Source: Sphingobacteriaceae bacterium
Lineage (GTDB): Bacteria > Bacteroidota > Bacteroidia > Sphingobacteriales > Sphingobacteriaceae
Direction: 5' to 3'
Length of the DNA stretch: 64,000 nucleotides
NCBI GenBank assembly: GCA_903642215.1
Contig: CAHJWG010000002.1
Span: 281,720 to 345,719 of the forward strand
The first letter of the stretch is position 1, and the number at the start of each line of letters is the position of its first letter. Shown in pieces: positions 16,734 to 25,288 of this stretch. The position numbers were made by a program, and so were the translations under genes. Under the pieces are notes generated by a model. The model was given only the letters and a program-made list of their open reading frames with translations. It was not told the origin of the DNA and searched no databases.

Positions 16734-19700
16734 ATGGGATTAATTAGAAGTGCCCTCAGAAAACCGATCACCATCCTGGTTATCGTTGCCGGAGTTTTCT
16801 TTTTCGGGATCAGTGCCATCCGTAATATCAAGATAGATATTTTCCCGGATTTAAATTTACCGGTTATCTATGTTTCCCATCCTTACGGCGGTTACGCGCC
16901 ATCACAAATGGAAGCTTATTTCGGTAAGCAATACGTTAATTTAATGCTGTATGTTTCCGGCGTAAAAAGCATCGAAACACGTAATATCCAGGGTTTAACG
17001 CTGATGAAATTAACGTTTTACGAAGGCACGAATATGGCGCAGGCGGCAGCGGAGGTAACCGCTTTTGCCAACCGGGCGCAGGCTGTTTTTCCGCCGGGTT
17101 CGCAGCCGCCGTTTATCCTTCGCTTTGATGCTTCCACGCTGCCGGTTGGTCAGTTGGTTTTAAGCAGCCCGACCAGGAGCAACAATGAACTGCAGGATTT
17201 GGCCAACGTTTATATCCGTTCTGCTTTTACCTCGATCCCGGGTTTGGTAACGCCGCCGCCTTTTGGCGGAAATGCCCGTACCATCGTTATCAAAGTTGAC
17301 CCGGAACTGCTACGTTCGCACAACCTCACCCCTGATCAGATTGTTACTGCACTGCGTGATAACAACCAAACTTCGCCTGCCGGAAACGTACGTATCGGCG
17401 ATATCAATTACCTCACCCCAACAAATACCAGCATAAAAACAGTAAAGGATTTTGAAACCGTGCCGATATACAAAGGTGGTATCCAGAATGTTTTCCTGCG
17501 GGATGTGGCAACTATAGAAGACGGCGCGGACATTACCAGCAGCTATGCCTTGATTAACGGCAAAAGATCTGTCTATCTGGCAATTACAAAATCTGCCGAT
17601 GCCTCCACCTGGGAAGTTGTACAGAATCTTAAAAAATCATTGCCTCGTTTACAAAGCTTACTACCGGATGATGTAAAGCTGAGTTACGAGTTTGACCAAT
17701 CTGTTTATGTTATCAATTCTGTAAAAAGTTTGGTTACCGAAGGTGCAATCGGTGCCGTTTTAACCGGTTTGATGGTGCTGCTGTTTTTGGGCGACAGGCG
17801 CGCGGCACTTATTGTAATCTTTACAATTCCGATTTCATTGGTTTCCGGGGTGATGTTTTTATACCTGTTTCATCAAACCATCAACATTATGACTTTGAGC
17901 GGTTTATCCCTGGCCATCGGTATTTTAGTGGATGAATCAACCGTAACAATCGAAAATATCCACCAGCATCTGGATATGGGCAAGCCAAAAAGTTTGGCCA
18001 TTTGGGATGCCTGTAAAGAAATTGCGTTTCCAAAACTATTGATCCTGTTTTGTATCCTGGCAGTTTTTGCGCCGGCCATCACGATGAAAGGTATTCCGGG
18101 TGCTCTGTTTTTACCGCTGGCACTGGCCATCGGTTTTTCCATGATCACCTCCTATTTGTTGGCGCAAACATTTGTGCCGATTATGGCTAACTGGATGATG
18201 AAGGGACATGAAATTGATCAGCATGAAAAAGATTTTGTTCTTGATAAAGAAGGCGATACCTGGGATCAAAAGAAAATGCTGCTAAAAAAAGCATCCGCAG
18301 ATCTGGAAACGCAGCCTACAAGGTTTGATAAATTCCGTTCCGGTTACCTGCGTTTGATGAACAGCCTGTTTAAAAATCGCAAAATTGTGGTTTCCGTTTA
18401 CGCAATATCGGCCCTTGGTATTACCGGTATTTTACTGGCCACAATCGGTCGCGATGTGTTGCCAAAAGTAAACGGCGGACAGTTCCAGGTACGGTTAAGG
18501 GCACCAACCGGTACACGGATTGAACGTACCGAAATTGATGTGGTAAAAACACTACGCCTGCTGGAAGATATGGTTGGCAAAAAAAACGTGGCGATTACTT
18601 CTGCTTTTATAGGTCAGCATCCGGGCCAGTATTCTACCAGCCCGATCTATTTATTTATGGCCGGCCCGCAGGAAGCTGTTTTGCAGGTAAACCTGAGTGA
18701 AGATTACAAAACGAACTTGGATGACCTGAAAGAAAAATTTAGGCGAAAAATGAAAGCTGCCATGCCGGATGTTCAGTTATCTTTTGAACCGATTGAGCTA
18801 ACGGATAAAATTTTAAGCCAGGGTTCGCCTACGCCTATCGAAGTTCGGGTTTTGGGAAAAAATAAAAAACTGAACGAGGAATACGCTGCTAAAGTAATAG
18901 ATAAACTAAAAAAGATCCGGTATTTGAGAGATGTGCAGCTGGGGCAGGCAACGGATTATCCAACCATAAATATTGATATCGACCGAACGCGTGCAGCACA
19001 GTTAGGTTTAGGTGTTTCTGATATTTCCCGTTCTCTGATTGCTTCCACTTCCTCCTCCAGATTCACTGAAAAAAATGTTTGGCTTGATGAAAAAGCCGGG
19101 CAAACCTATAGCGTGCAGGTAGAAGTGCCGGAGTATAAAATGGCCAGCATCAATGATATACAGGAAATCCCATTATTAAACAACCAGTCGCGGCCGGCTT
19201 TAGGTGATGTAGCCGGCATCCGGCAGGGAAAAACTTATGGCGAAAACGATAACCTGGGAGTACTGCCAATGCTTTCGGTAACTGCTAATTTAAATCATAT
19301 GGATTTGGGTACGGCAACTAACGATGTAAATAAAGCAATAAAATCTATCGGGAAACTGCCCCGCGGTTTAAACATCGATACCAAAGGTTTAAGCCAGGTA
19401 TTAACCGAAACGCTGGACAGCCTGCAATCCGGTTTGATTGTTGCGGTTGTGGTAATTTTCCTGATGCTGGCAGCTAATTTTCAGTCGTTTAAAGTATCGC
19501 TGGTTGTTTTATCAACTGTTCCGGCTGTATTGATGGGTTCGATGCTCCTGCTGATCTTTACCGGCTCAACCTTGAATTTACAATCTTATATGGGCATGAT
19601 TATGTCGGTTGGCGTATCCGTATCCAACGCGGTGCTGATGGTAACCAATGCAGAACATCTGCGCAAGCATAACGGCAATGCTTTAGAATCTGCCCGCGAA

Positions 19701-19991
19701 GCTGCGGCACTTCGTTTACGGCCTATTTTAATGACCAGTTTGGCAATGATTGTAGGTATGATCCCGATGGCATCCGGTTTGGGGGAAGGCGGAGATCAAG
19801 CCTCACCGCTGGCACGTGCCGTAATCGGCGGATTAATTGCCTCAACCTTTGCTGCCCTGCTTATTTTACCGCTTGCTTTTGCCTGGCTGCAAGGCGGCGC
19901 AACTACAGAATCGGTATCCTTAGACCCGGAAGACAAAGAAAGTAAACACTATATTTCATCACTTTATGAAAATCCGATTGATCAAGAATAA
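16734..19991 (+). CDS. RND-family efflux permease (AcrB/CzcA type)
   Basis: 1085 residues, full length for an inner-membrane proton-driven RND pump. The start MGLIRSALRKPITILVIVAG gives TM1; IDIFPDLNLPVIYV and SGVKSIETRNIQGLTLMKL begin the first periplasmic loop. TM4 carries LSLAIGILVDESTVTIENI, where the proton-relay acidic residue is present but the second Asp of the AcrB-type DD pair is not obvious (VDES instead). The second half repeats the architecture (LPKVNGGQFQVRLRAPTGTR; MGMIMSVGVSVSNAVLM). Substrate cannot be read from sequence. It overlaps the adaptor gene by 26 bases. Confidence 0.93.
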   Translation: MGLIRSALRKPITILVIVAGVFFFGISAIRNIKIDIFPDLNLPVIYVSHPYGGYAPSQMEAYFGKQYVNLMLYVSGVKSIETRNIQGLTLMKLTFYEGTNMAQAAAEVTAFANRAQAVFPPGSQPPFILRFDASTLPVGQLVLSSPTRSNNELQDLANVYIRSAFTSIPGLVTPPPFGGNARTIVIKVDPELLRSHNLTPDQIVTALRDNNQTSPAGNVRIGDINYLTPTNTSIKTVKDFETVPIYKGGIQNVFLRDVATIEDGADITSSYALINGKRSVYLAITKSADASTWEVVQNLKKSLPRLQSLLPDDVKLSYEFDQSVYVINSVKSLVTEGAIGAVLTGLMVLLFLGDRRAALIVIFTIPISLVSGVMFLYLFHQTINIMTLSGLSLAIGILVDESTVTIENIHQHLDMGKPKSLAIWDACKEIAFPKLLILFCILAVFAPAITMKGIPGALFLPLALAIGFSMITSYLLAQTFVPIMANWMMKGHEIDQHEKDFVLDKEGDTWDQKKMLLKKASADLETQPTRFDKFRSGYLRLMNSLFKNRKIVVSVYAISALGITGILLATIGRDVLPKVNGGQFQVRLRAPTGTRIERTEIDVVKTLRLLEDMVGKKNVAITSAFIGQHPGQYSTSPIYLFMAGPQEAVLQVNLSEDYKTNLDDLKEKFRRKMKAAMPDVQLSFEPIELTDKILSQGSPTPIEVRVLGKNKKLNEEYAAKVIDKLKKIRYLRDVQLGQATDYPTINIDIDRTRAAQLGLGVSDISRSLIASTSSSRFTEKNVWLDEKAGQTYSVQVEVPEYKMASINDIQEIPLLNNQSRPALGDVAGIRQGKTYGENDNLGVLPMLSVTANLNHMDLGTATNDVNKAIKSIGKLPRGLNIDTKGLSQVLTETLDSLQSGLIVAVVVIFLMLAANFQSFKVSLVVLSTVPAVLMGSMLLLIFTGSTLNLQSYMGMIMSVGVSVSNAVLMVTNAEHLRKHNGNALESAREAAALRLRPILMTSLAMIVGMIPMASGLGEGGDQASPLARAVIGGLIASTFAALLILPLAFAWLQGGATTESVSLDPEDKESKHYISSLYENPIDQE

Positions 19992-21084
19992 TTTGTTTAA
20001 ATGCTTTGTGCTGCTCGGCCTTGCGGGTATAGTTTCCTGTAACTCCGGCAGTAAAAAAGAAGCAGCAGAGAATGCCGATCAGGAAACGGCACCGGCCACA
20101 ACGGAAACCGTTTCTTTACATAAAGGCATGCTCTCTACCACGATGCAGGTTCCGGGAGAATTAGCGCCTTACCAGCAGGTAGATTTGTATGCCAAAGAAA
20201 GCAGTTTTGTTAAAAAAGTTTTTGTTGATGTTGGTTCCGAAGTAAAACAAGGCCAGTTGCTGGTGAGTATGGAAGCACCGGAAATTAACTCGAACCTGGC
20301 AGCAGCACAATCCAGGTTACAGTCTCAGGCGGCAATTTATACAGCCAGTAATTCAAATTATAACCGTTTGATAGAAACCAGCAAAACTCCCGGCACCATT
20401 TCTAAAAACGATATAGACCAGGCTACGGCTCGTAAAAACTCTGATAAAGCGCAGTTAGAAGCAGCAAAATCCGCCTATAATTCTGTTGCTGCAACGCGTT
20501 CTTATCTGGATATCCGGGCTCCTTTTAATGCGGTTGTTACCGCGCGTAACGTTAATCCGGGTGCTTATGTCGGTCCGTCCGGCAAAGGTTCTGATCTGCC
20601 CATATTTGTTTTGCAGGAACAAAAACGGTTAAGGTTGGTAATCTCCGTACCCGAACTATATACCGGTTATTTAAAAATGAATGACGAGGTTACTTTTGAT
20701 GTAAAAGCATTGCCCAATCAGCAGTTTACGGCTAAAGTAAAACGCCTGGCCGGTGCTTTGGATGCACACTTGCGTTCCGAAAGATTAGAAATGGATGTTT
20801 TTAACAAGGATAAAAAACTGCTTCCGGGTATGTATGCGGAAGTAAATATTCCGCTTCCGGCTACGGATAGTACGTTTGTGATCCCGAAATCAGCATTGGT
20901 TGTCTCAACAGAAAAAGTTTTTGTTATCAGAGTGAATAACCACAAAGCAGAATGGATAAATGTAAAAAAAGGCCGCGAAACTGAAGATAAGGTTGAAATT
21001 TACGGTAAGCTGAACGAAGGCGACGAACTGGTAAAAGTTGCCACGGATGAGGTAAGAAACGGATCAACTTTAAAAACGAAGTAG
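19966..21084 (+). CDS. RND efflux periplasmic adaptor (HlyD/MFP family) lipoprotein
   Basis: 372 residues. The N-terminus has a lipoprotein signal (CFVLLGLAGIVSC, then NSGSKKE), so it would be anchored in the membrane. Order of domains: barrel-sandwich half (QVDLYAKESSFVKKVFVDVG), an alpha-helical hairpin (NLAAAQSRLQSQAAIYTASN), second half (YLDIRAPFNAVVTARNVNPG), beta-barrel (LVISVPELYTGYLKMND) and membrane-proximal domain. It links the RND pump to the TolC protein. Its start lies inside the RND gene, indicating translational coupling. Confidence 0.92.
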   Translation: MKIRLIKNNLFKCFVLLGLAGIVSCNSGSKKEAAENADQETAPATTETVSLHKGMLSTTMQVPGELAPYQQVDLYAKESSFVKKVFVDVGSEVKQGQLLVSMEAPEINSNLAAAQSRLQSQAAIYTASNSNYNRLIETSKTPGTISKNDIDQATARKNSDKAQLEAAKSAYNSVAATRSYLDIRAPFNAVVTARNVNPGAYVGPSGKGSDLPIFVLQEQKRLRLVISVPELYTGYLKMNDEVTFDVKALPNQQFTAKVKRLAGALDAHLRSERLEMDVFNKDKKLLPGMYAEVNIPLPATDSTFVIPKSALVVSTEKVFVIRVNNHKAEWINVKKGRETEDKVEIYGKLNEGDELVKVATDEVRNGSTLKTK

Positions 21085-21135
21085 AAAGTTAAGCGTAAAA
21101 TGTTCTCAACGATATAATAAATTTAAAAATAGCCG

Positions 21136-21165
21136 TTGCCTATAATTGATTATTTTATAATTTTG
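21136..21165 (+). promoter_or_regulatory. Promoter of tRNA-Arg
   Basis: TTG at 21136-21138, a 19-base spacer, and TAATTTTG at 21158-21165 match the Bacteroidota housekeeping promoter (TTTG, 19-21 bases, TAnnTTTG). Transcription would start near 21172 and enter the tRNA at 21214. Confidence 0.55.
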
Positions 21166-21207
21166 TGCTTCTTTTAACACCTTAAATTTTAGCTGGTAAA
21201 AGAAGCA
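21166..21207. repeat. Inverted pair of the dispersed motif, hairpin-forming
   Basis: TGCTTCTTTTA (21166-21176) and TAAAAGAAGCA (21197-21207) are perfect 11-base reverse complements around a 20-base loop. The left copy has G instead of the first A of the core. The pair lies between the efflux operon and tRNA-Arg, overlapping the likely start of the tRNA transcript. It could act as terminator of the efflux operon, although no T run follows. Confidence 0.7.
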
Positions 21208-21213
21208 TTACAA

Positions 21214-21290
21214 GCACCCATAGCTCAGTTGGATAGAGCAACGGTTTTCTAAACCGTCGGTCTCTGGTTCGAATCCAGATGGGTGTACCA
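21214..21290 (+). tRNA. tRNA-Arg (anticodon TCT)
   Basis: A complete cloverleaf: D arm GCTCAGTTGGATAGAGC, anticodon arm ACGGT-TTTCTAA-ACCGT with anticodon TCT (reads AGA/AGG), T arm CTGGTTCGAATCCAG, encoded CCA at 21288-21290. The acceptor stem begins with a G-T wobble pair. Confidence 0.96.
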
Positions 21291-21326
21291 AAACCCTCTC
21301 TGCATTTTACAGCGAGGGTTTTTTTA
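21291..21326 (+). terminator. Terminator after tRNA-Arg
   Basis: AAACCCTC and GAGGGTTT pair around a 15-base loop that itself has CTG/CAG, followed by a T run. It begins directly after the CCA end. Confidence 0.85.
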
Positions 21327-21355
21327 GTTATAGCATTTTTCTGCTGATAACGCCT

Positions 21356-21859
21356 TTACTCCAAACCCAACCTCGAAAACAAACTCAGAAAAAAAGTAAC
21401 CAGCTTGTTTTGCCGGTAATCCGGCAGGGTGTCGTAAACCGGCGCCTCCATTAAAGCACTGGTTATTTGCTTTTGTCCGTGTTTTGGGAAAAGATGTTTA
21501 TCAACTTCTAACCAATCTACATGTGCTTTATCACTCAAACCGCTTGTTATTAACGGGCAGCCTAATGCGGCATCATCAATATAAATGTTGGCGTAAATTT
21601 TTGGTGATTTAGAGTGTAAAAACTGCGTTGGATTATTATTTACACCAAAAAGCGGAATGTCGTGATCGTTCAGGTAAGCAACGGCTTCGGCTAAACGCTT
21701 GCCGCTCCTCATGGTAATCAGCACAATTTTTCCACCCTGATCGGTTATTTTTTTCAGCGTTTCCAAACAATGCGGCAAATCTTTACCAATTGCAGGGAAC
21801 TCGTGCGTAACCACCGTACCATCAAAATCTAACCCAATTATAACACCTTTATAGAACAT
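21356..21859 (-). CDS. HAD-superfamily hydrolase
   Basis: 167-residue HAD-like phosphatase without a large cap. Motif I is LDFDGTVVTHE, motif II is VLITMRSGK (Thr), and motif IV is IYIDDAALG with the paired Asp. FGVNNNPTQFLHSKSPKIYA lies between. The layout resembles small Bacteroidota HAD hydrolases with polynucleotide-kinase-like phosphatase cores. No substrate can be assigned. Followed on the complementary side by the tRNA-Arg terminator. Confidence 0.82.
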   Translation of the reverse strand: MFYKGVIIGLDFDGTVVTHEFPAIGKDLPHCLETLKKITDQGGKIVLITMRSGKRLAEAVAYLNDHDIPLFGVNNNPTQFLHSKSPKIYANIYIDDAALGCPLITSGLSDKAHVDWLEVDKHLFPKHGQKQITSALMEAPVYDTLPDYRQNKLVTFFLSLFSRLGLE

Positions 21860-22022
21860 AAATCAGTTTTTTAAGTTCTTATACTGATTTAAATTAGTAG
21901 GGTTGTAATTTTTGTGCTGATTGCTACATGACAATGGAGTAAGGCAGCAACAGGAAATGCTTATTGCCGTTGTTAACTGGCTTAATTATGATGATATCAA
22001 AATCGAATCAGTTAATATAATT

Positions 22023-22766
22023 TTATAAATCTTTGATATAAGCTAAAAACAGATCTAATGCTTCTTTTTTTTGATCCGTTAGATTGAAATCCAATTTGTG
22101 GAAAAAGTAATCATGTAAACTGAAATCCGGATAAACCGGGAGATCTTTTACTAATTGTTCACGGGCATCTAAACCAATTTTTAACGCTTCATTAAAACCC
22201 TTCATAAATTCCGGGTTGATTGGTTTATTAGCAATCCAGGCAGCAAAAACAAAAGGCAAACCGGTTAGTTGCTGCCATATTTCTGCCAAATCATAAACAT
22301 ACGGAAACCGGTTTTTTTTGCCGAAAGTACGATCTCCGATTTGTACAAATGCTGTTTTTATATTGGTAGATTTTGCATAATCTTCGGCGTTAATAATTTG
22401 TTTTGGATTGATTTTCCAAAAGTTTTTCAACAATACATTTGCAAGATTATTTGATGATCTGGACTCCGGATCTAACTGAATATTATGTACTTCTTTTATC
22501 GGACAATTGCTAAAAATAAATACAGAATTTACCGCTCCTACTGCTCCGATACAATAATCGGAAACTATCTGCCAATATGGCAATTGCAGGATTGCAGCGA
22601 CAGGTATTAAACCTATATCTACATTATTATCAATAAGTTTTTGAGCGCAATCTGAAGGAGTATCTAAGCTTAAATCTATTTGATTTTTGATAGGATGATG
22701 TTGTAATCCATAAATAAAAGGCTTTGTATTGGTATAGCTTACTGCCGAAATACGAATATTATTCAC
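22023..22766 (-). CDS. mqnA: Menaquinone biosynthesis protein MqnA (chorismate dehydratase)
   Basis: 247 residues. MqnA converts chorismate to 3-enolpyruvylbenzoate, the first step of the futalosine route to menaquinone. Periplasmic-binding-protein-like fold with the start ISAVSYTNTKPFIYGLQ, the ligand segment VDIGLIPVAAI, YCIGAVGAVNSVFIFSNCP and DPESRSSNNLANVLL with conserved Ser-Arg-Ser. It ends the mqnE-phosphatase-mqnA run on the minus strand, six bases after the phosphatase gene, which supports the pathway call. Confidence 0.92.
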   Translation of the reverse strand: MNNIRISAVSYTNTKPFIYGLQHHPIKNQIDLSLDTPSDCAQKLIDNNVDIGLIPVAAILQLPYWQIVSDYCIGAVGAVNSVFIFSNCPIKEVHNIQLDPESRSSNNLANVLLKNFWKINPKQIINAEDYAKSTNIKTAFVQIGDRTFGKKNRFPYVYDLAEIWQQLTGLPFVFAAWIANKPINPEFMKGFNEALKIGLDAREQLVKDLPVYPDFSLHDYFFHKLDFNLTDQKKEALDLFLAYIKDL

Positions 22767-22772
22767 AAGATA

Positions 22773-23396
22773 TTATAATAAATATTTTAGATGATCGGTG
22801 TTATTAAAGTCGGCGATATGATATTTTTCACCATCAAAATTAACCCGGTATAAAGTAGTGTTTCGGTGCGGATAATTGTCCATCTCTGTTAATTTCTGTC
22901 TGTTAAGCAGGCAAAGTAAAAGGCGCATAGCTCGGCCGTGCATACAAATTAAAACAGTGGTTTCTTCCGGTTGCGACATGATCGTTTTTAGAGCTTCTAT
23001 CTGCCGAAGCTGCACTTCGTTCGGGCTTTCGCCGTTCTCAAAACGCACATCCAGATCACCGTCTTTCCAGCTTTGCATTATTTTTTTAAAACGGCCCCGG
23101 GTTTCTTCACTTACCGCTTTACCTTCATAATCGCCCCAAGCCATTTCATCCAAACCCGATAACTGCTCCCATGCAATACCGCTGTCGATAAATTTTTGTA
23201 CCGTTTGATGTGTCCGTTTTAACACCGAAGTATAAATTTTGTTAAAAGGGACATCTTTGTAAGCCTTATAAAAAGCTTCGCCTTGTTTTCGGCCGGTTTC
23301 ATTCAAGTTGGTGTCCATTCCCCGGCCTTGTACAATTCCGGCTTTGTTTAAATCGGTTTCGCCGTGGCGGATAATATAAAGGGTTTTTTTAGCCAT
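22773..23396 (-). CDS. Histidine phosphatase family protein
   Basis: 207 residues of the phosphoglycerate-mutase-like superfamily. The catalytic His is in LYIIRHGETDLNKAGIVQGRG, the second His in VLICMHGRAMRLLLCLL, and the acid in GLDEMAWGDYEGK. Lying between mqnE and mqnA with short gaps, it may remove a phosphate in or near menaquinone or cofactor metabolism, but that is inference. The ATG is directly preceded in the sense direction by a motif copy (23397-23408) with no spacer. Confidence 0.87.
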   Translation of the reverse strand: MAKKTLYIIRHGETDLNKAGIVQGRGMDTNLNETGRKQGEAFYKAYKDVPFNKIYTSVLKRTHQTVQKFIDSGIAWEQLSGLDEMAWGDYEGKAVSEETRGRFKKIMQSWKDGDLDVRFENGESPNEVQLRQIEALKTIMSQPEETTVLICMHGRAMRLLLCLLNRQKLTEMDNYPHRNTTLYRVNFDGEKYHIADFNNTDHLKYLL

Positions 23397-23408
23397 TAAA
23401 AGAAGTAT
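23397..23408 (-). repeat. Dispersed motif copy abutting a start codon
   Basis: Sense strand reads ATACTTCTTTTA immediately followed by the ATG of the phosphatase gene; it also lies 38 bases past the mqnE stop. Confidence 0.7.
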
Positions 23409-23446
23409 ATGATTTTACAGGTTCTGTGTTTGATAAAGCTGATGCC

Positions 23447-24634
23447 CTAATTCAGAACCGGCAATTTATAAAATTGAGGCTTAATCTCGTCCTCAAAAAC
23501 GTAGTCCTGGTAATTGGTAACCACATTATACAAAGTATCGCGTTCAACCGGTTCGCGGCCAACCTGTTTAATCAGCTCTACTAATTCTTTCGTACTCATG
23601 CCCGGATGCTTCTCTTCCGCACCAGCCATCGAATAAATTTTGGTAGTATCGTCTAAAGTTCCATCGATGTCATCGACACCAAAATTTAAAGAAAGCTGTG
23701 CCGTATTTCGGCTGATCATGGCCCAATATGCTTTGATATGATCAAAATTATCTAAATAAATACGCGCAATGGCATAATTTCGCAAGTCTTCAATCACGGT
23801 AGATTCTGGAACGTTAGACATCTGGTTATCCTGATTTCTAAATTTTAAAGGGATAAACGTTTGGAAACCACCGGTTTTATCCTGTAACTGCCGTAATCTT
23901 TCCATATGGTCAACACGATGCCAAAACTTTTCAATATGGCCGTAAAGCATGGTTGCATTAGATTTTTGGCCCAGCTTGTGCCATTCTTCATGGATAGCCA
24001 GCCACTGATCGGCCGTACATTTATCTTTCGCAATCTGCTCCCGTATTTCAGGATGAAAAATTTCTGCACCACCGCCAGGGATCGATTGCAATCCGGCATC
24101 TAGCATCAGCTTCATCCCTTCTGCATAATTAATTTTCGCTTTCTTAAAAATATAATGATATTCTACAGGTGTTAATGCTTTGATGTGCAAATCCGGGCGG
24201 TGGTTTCTGATCCGCTGAAAAAGCTCCTGATAAAACGGAACATCATACTGCGGCAAAACGCCGCCAACAATATGAACTTCTGTAACAGGCTGGTTATCAT
24301 ACTTTTTTACAATGTTGAACATATCATCCATTGTATATTCCCAACCTTCAGACCGTTGTTTTAACAAACGCGAATAAGAGCAGAATTTGCAATCGTAAAC
24401 ACAAAGATTAGTTGGTTCGATATGGAAATTACGGTTGAAATAAGTTTTATCGCCATGCCGTTTTTCGCGGATATAATTGGCCAAAATACCTAAATACGGT
24501 AATTCGCAATTTTCGTATAAATAAACGCCGTCCTCAAATGTAATACGCTCGTTTTCGAGAACTTTAGCAGCAATTGCTTTTTGTTGTGCAGAAAGCCTTG
24601 GGTTGTTTAACAAACCCTGTAGAGAACCTGGCAT
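23447..24634 (-). CDS. mqnE: Aminofutalosine synthase MqnE (radical SAM)
   Basis: 395-residue radical SAM enzyme. The cluster motif is CVYDCKFC after FHIEPTNL; VTEVHIVGGVLPQ, LTPVEYHYI and GGGAEIFHPEIR follow, with ATMLYGHIE, the EKFWHRVDHMERLR region and FIPLKFRN typical of MqnE rather than MqnC. It joins adenosyl from SAM to 3-enolpyruvylbenzoate to make aminofutalosine, and so acts directly after MqnA, encoded in the same run of genes. Confidence 0.92.
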   Translation of the reverse strand: MPGSLQGLLNNPRLSAQQKAIAAKVLENERITFEDGVYLYENCELPYLGILANYIREKRHGDKTYFNRNFHIEPTNLCVYDCKFCSYSRLLKQRSEGWEYTMDDMFNIVKKYDNQPVTEVHIVGGVLPQYDVPFYQELFQRIRNHRPDLHIKALTPVEYHYIFKKAKINYAEGMKLMLDAGLQSIPGGGAEIFHPEIREQIAKDKCTADQWLAIHEEWHKLGQKSNATMLYGHIEKFWHRVDHMERLRQLQDKTGGFQTFIPLKFRNQDNQMSNVPESTVIEDLRNYAIARIYLDNFDHIKAYWAMISRNTAQLSLNFGVDDIDGTLDDTTKIYSMAGAEEKHPGMSTKELVELIKQVGREPVERDTLYNVVTNYQDYVFEDEIKPQFYKLPVLN

Positions 24635-24708
24635 AACCTGATATTTTGTGCAAAAATACTATAAAAACCTGTAACTGTTAGAAAGCCGGCACGCATAGAA
24701 GTGGCAGC

Positions 24709-24841
24709 ATGCTTCTTTTACAACTGTTTTTACAATAGATTGATTGAAACCGGATTTAGGCAATTTAGGATAAAATCCTGTGCTTTCCCTTTCTGTGTAA
24801 GTGTTTGTATCGAAGAATTTTTTTGCTGATAAAAGAAGTAT
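24709..24841. repeat. Inverted pair of dispersed motif copies in the mqnE-metX gap
   Basis: ATGCTTCTTTTA at 24709-24720 faces TAAAAGAAGTAT at 24830-24841, a G and an A form pointing at each other 109 bases apart. The gap 24635-25288 also holds the promoter, SAM riboswitch and leader ORF listed separately; 24842-24900 shows nothing else. Confidence 0.7.
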
Positions 24842-24900
24842 CAAAACCTGATCCTGATTTATAGCAAAATGCTATCAAATTCAAACTAAAAAGAATAAAA

Positions 24901-24933
24901 TTTGGAGAAATTACTTTTCTGATTCTATATTTG
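24901..24933 (+). promoter_or_regulatory. Promoter of the metX-hom operon
   Basis: TTTG (24901-24904), a 21-base spacer and TATATTTG (24926-24933) match both Bacteroidota promoter elements at standard spacing. It lies about 55 bases before the riboswitch. Confidence 0.7.
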
Positions 24934-24987
24934 AAACATTATTTGGTAGCGATACCGGCATAATCAACTCCTTTCAAAGGCTTTGGT

Positions 24988-25085
24988 TTATAAAGAAGTG
25001 GCGAGAGATCAGGCTCTGAAACCCACTGGCAACCCTCCGCAAAGAGAAGGTGCCAATTCCTGGCCCGGCAAATAACCCCGGGAAA
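24988..25085 (+). ncRNA. SAM riboswitch (SAM-I clan, S-box-like)
   Basis: The conserved S-box pattern is present in order: GAGAGATCAGGCTCTGAA, ACCCACTGGCAACC, then AGGTGCCAATTCC. These are the kink-turn side, the GGCAACC junction and the AAUUCC core that bind S-adenosylmethionine. It precedes metX and homoserine dehydrogenase, the expected methionine-pathway target. No T-run terminator is seen directly after it; CCCGG and CCGGG around 25064-25082 can pair. With weak Shine-Dalgarno use in this phylum, control may act on the small leader ORF just downstream. Confidence 0.88.
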
Positions 25086-25101
25086 TATAAATTGAAAAAA
25101 C

Positions 25102-25212
25102 ATGCATAAAAAGAGCTTTTACCTTAGTTTATTGAATGATTTTGAAATGAATATTAAAGCTTATAACGCTTTAAATTTCTGTAGTAAACTTCTTGTTGCA
25201 GGTTCAAACTAA
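25102..25212 (+). CDS. Candidate 36-residue leader peptide between SAM riboswitch and metX
   Basis: An ATG ORF starts about 17 bases past the riboswitch and encodes MHKKSFYLSLLNDFEMNIKA followed by YNALNFCSKLLVAGSN, ending at TAA 25210-25212. The codon pattern is protein-like: an amphipathic 'LLNDFEMNIKAYNAL' helix is not what random leader sequence usually gives. It ends 76 bases before metX. It might be a translated leader used as the riboswitch expression platform, or a small functional peptide. I do not recognise a named family; conservation upstream of other metX genes would decide. Confidence 0.5.
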   Translation: MHKKSFYLSLLNDFEMNIKAYNALNFCSKLLVAGSN

Positions 25213-25288
25213 AATTCAAAAATAGAATCATTAACAAAATGCTGCTAACGTTCCGCCTGCTATTTAAGGATGACAGTTTTTCTATCTG

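Noticed and set aside
15282..21084. Efflux operon read as a heavy-metal resistance island
   Set aside because: No metal-binding sequence, regulator or mobile-element sign is visible; the substrate cannot be inferred.
24659..24844. A 61-codon minus-strand frame upstream of mqnE
   Set aside because: It consists largely of the two inverted motif copies and unremarkable sequence between; residues are not protein-like and it overlaps the promoter side of the metX operon.
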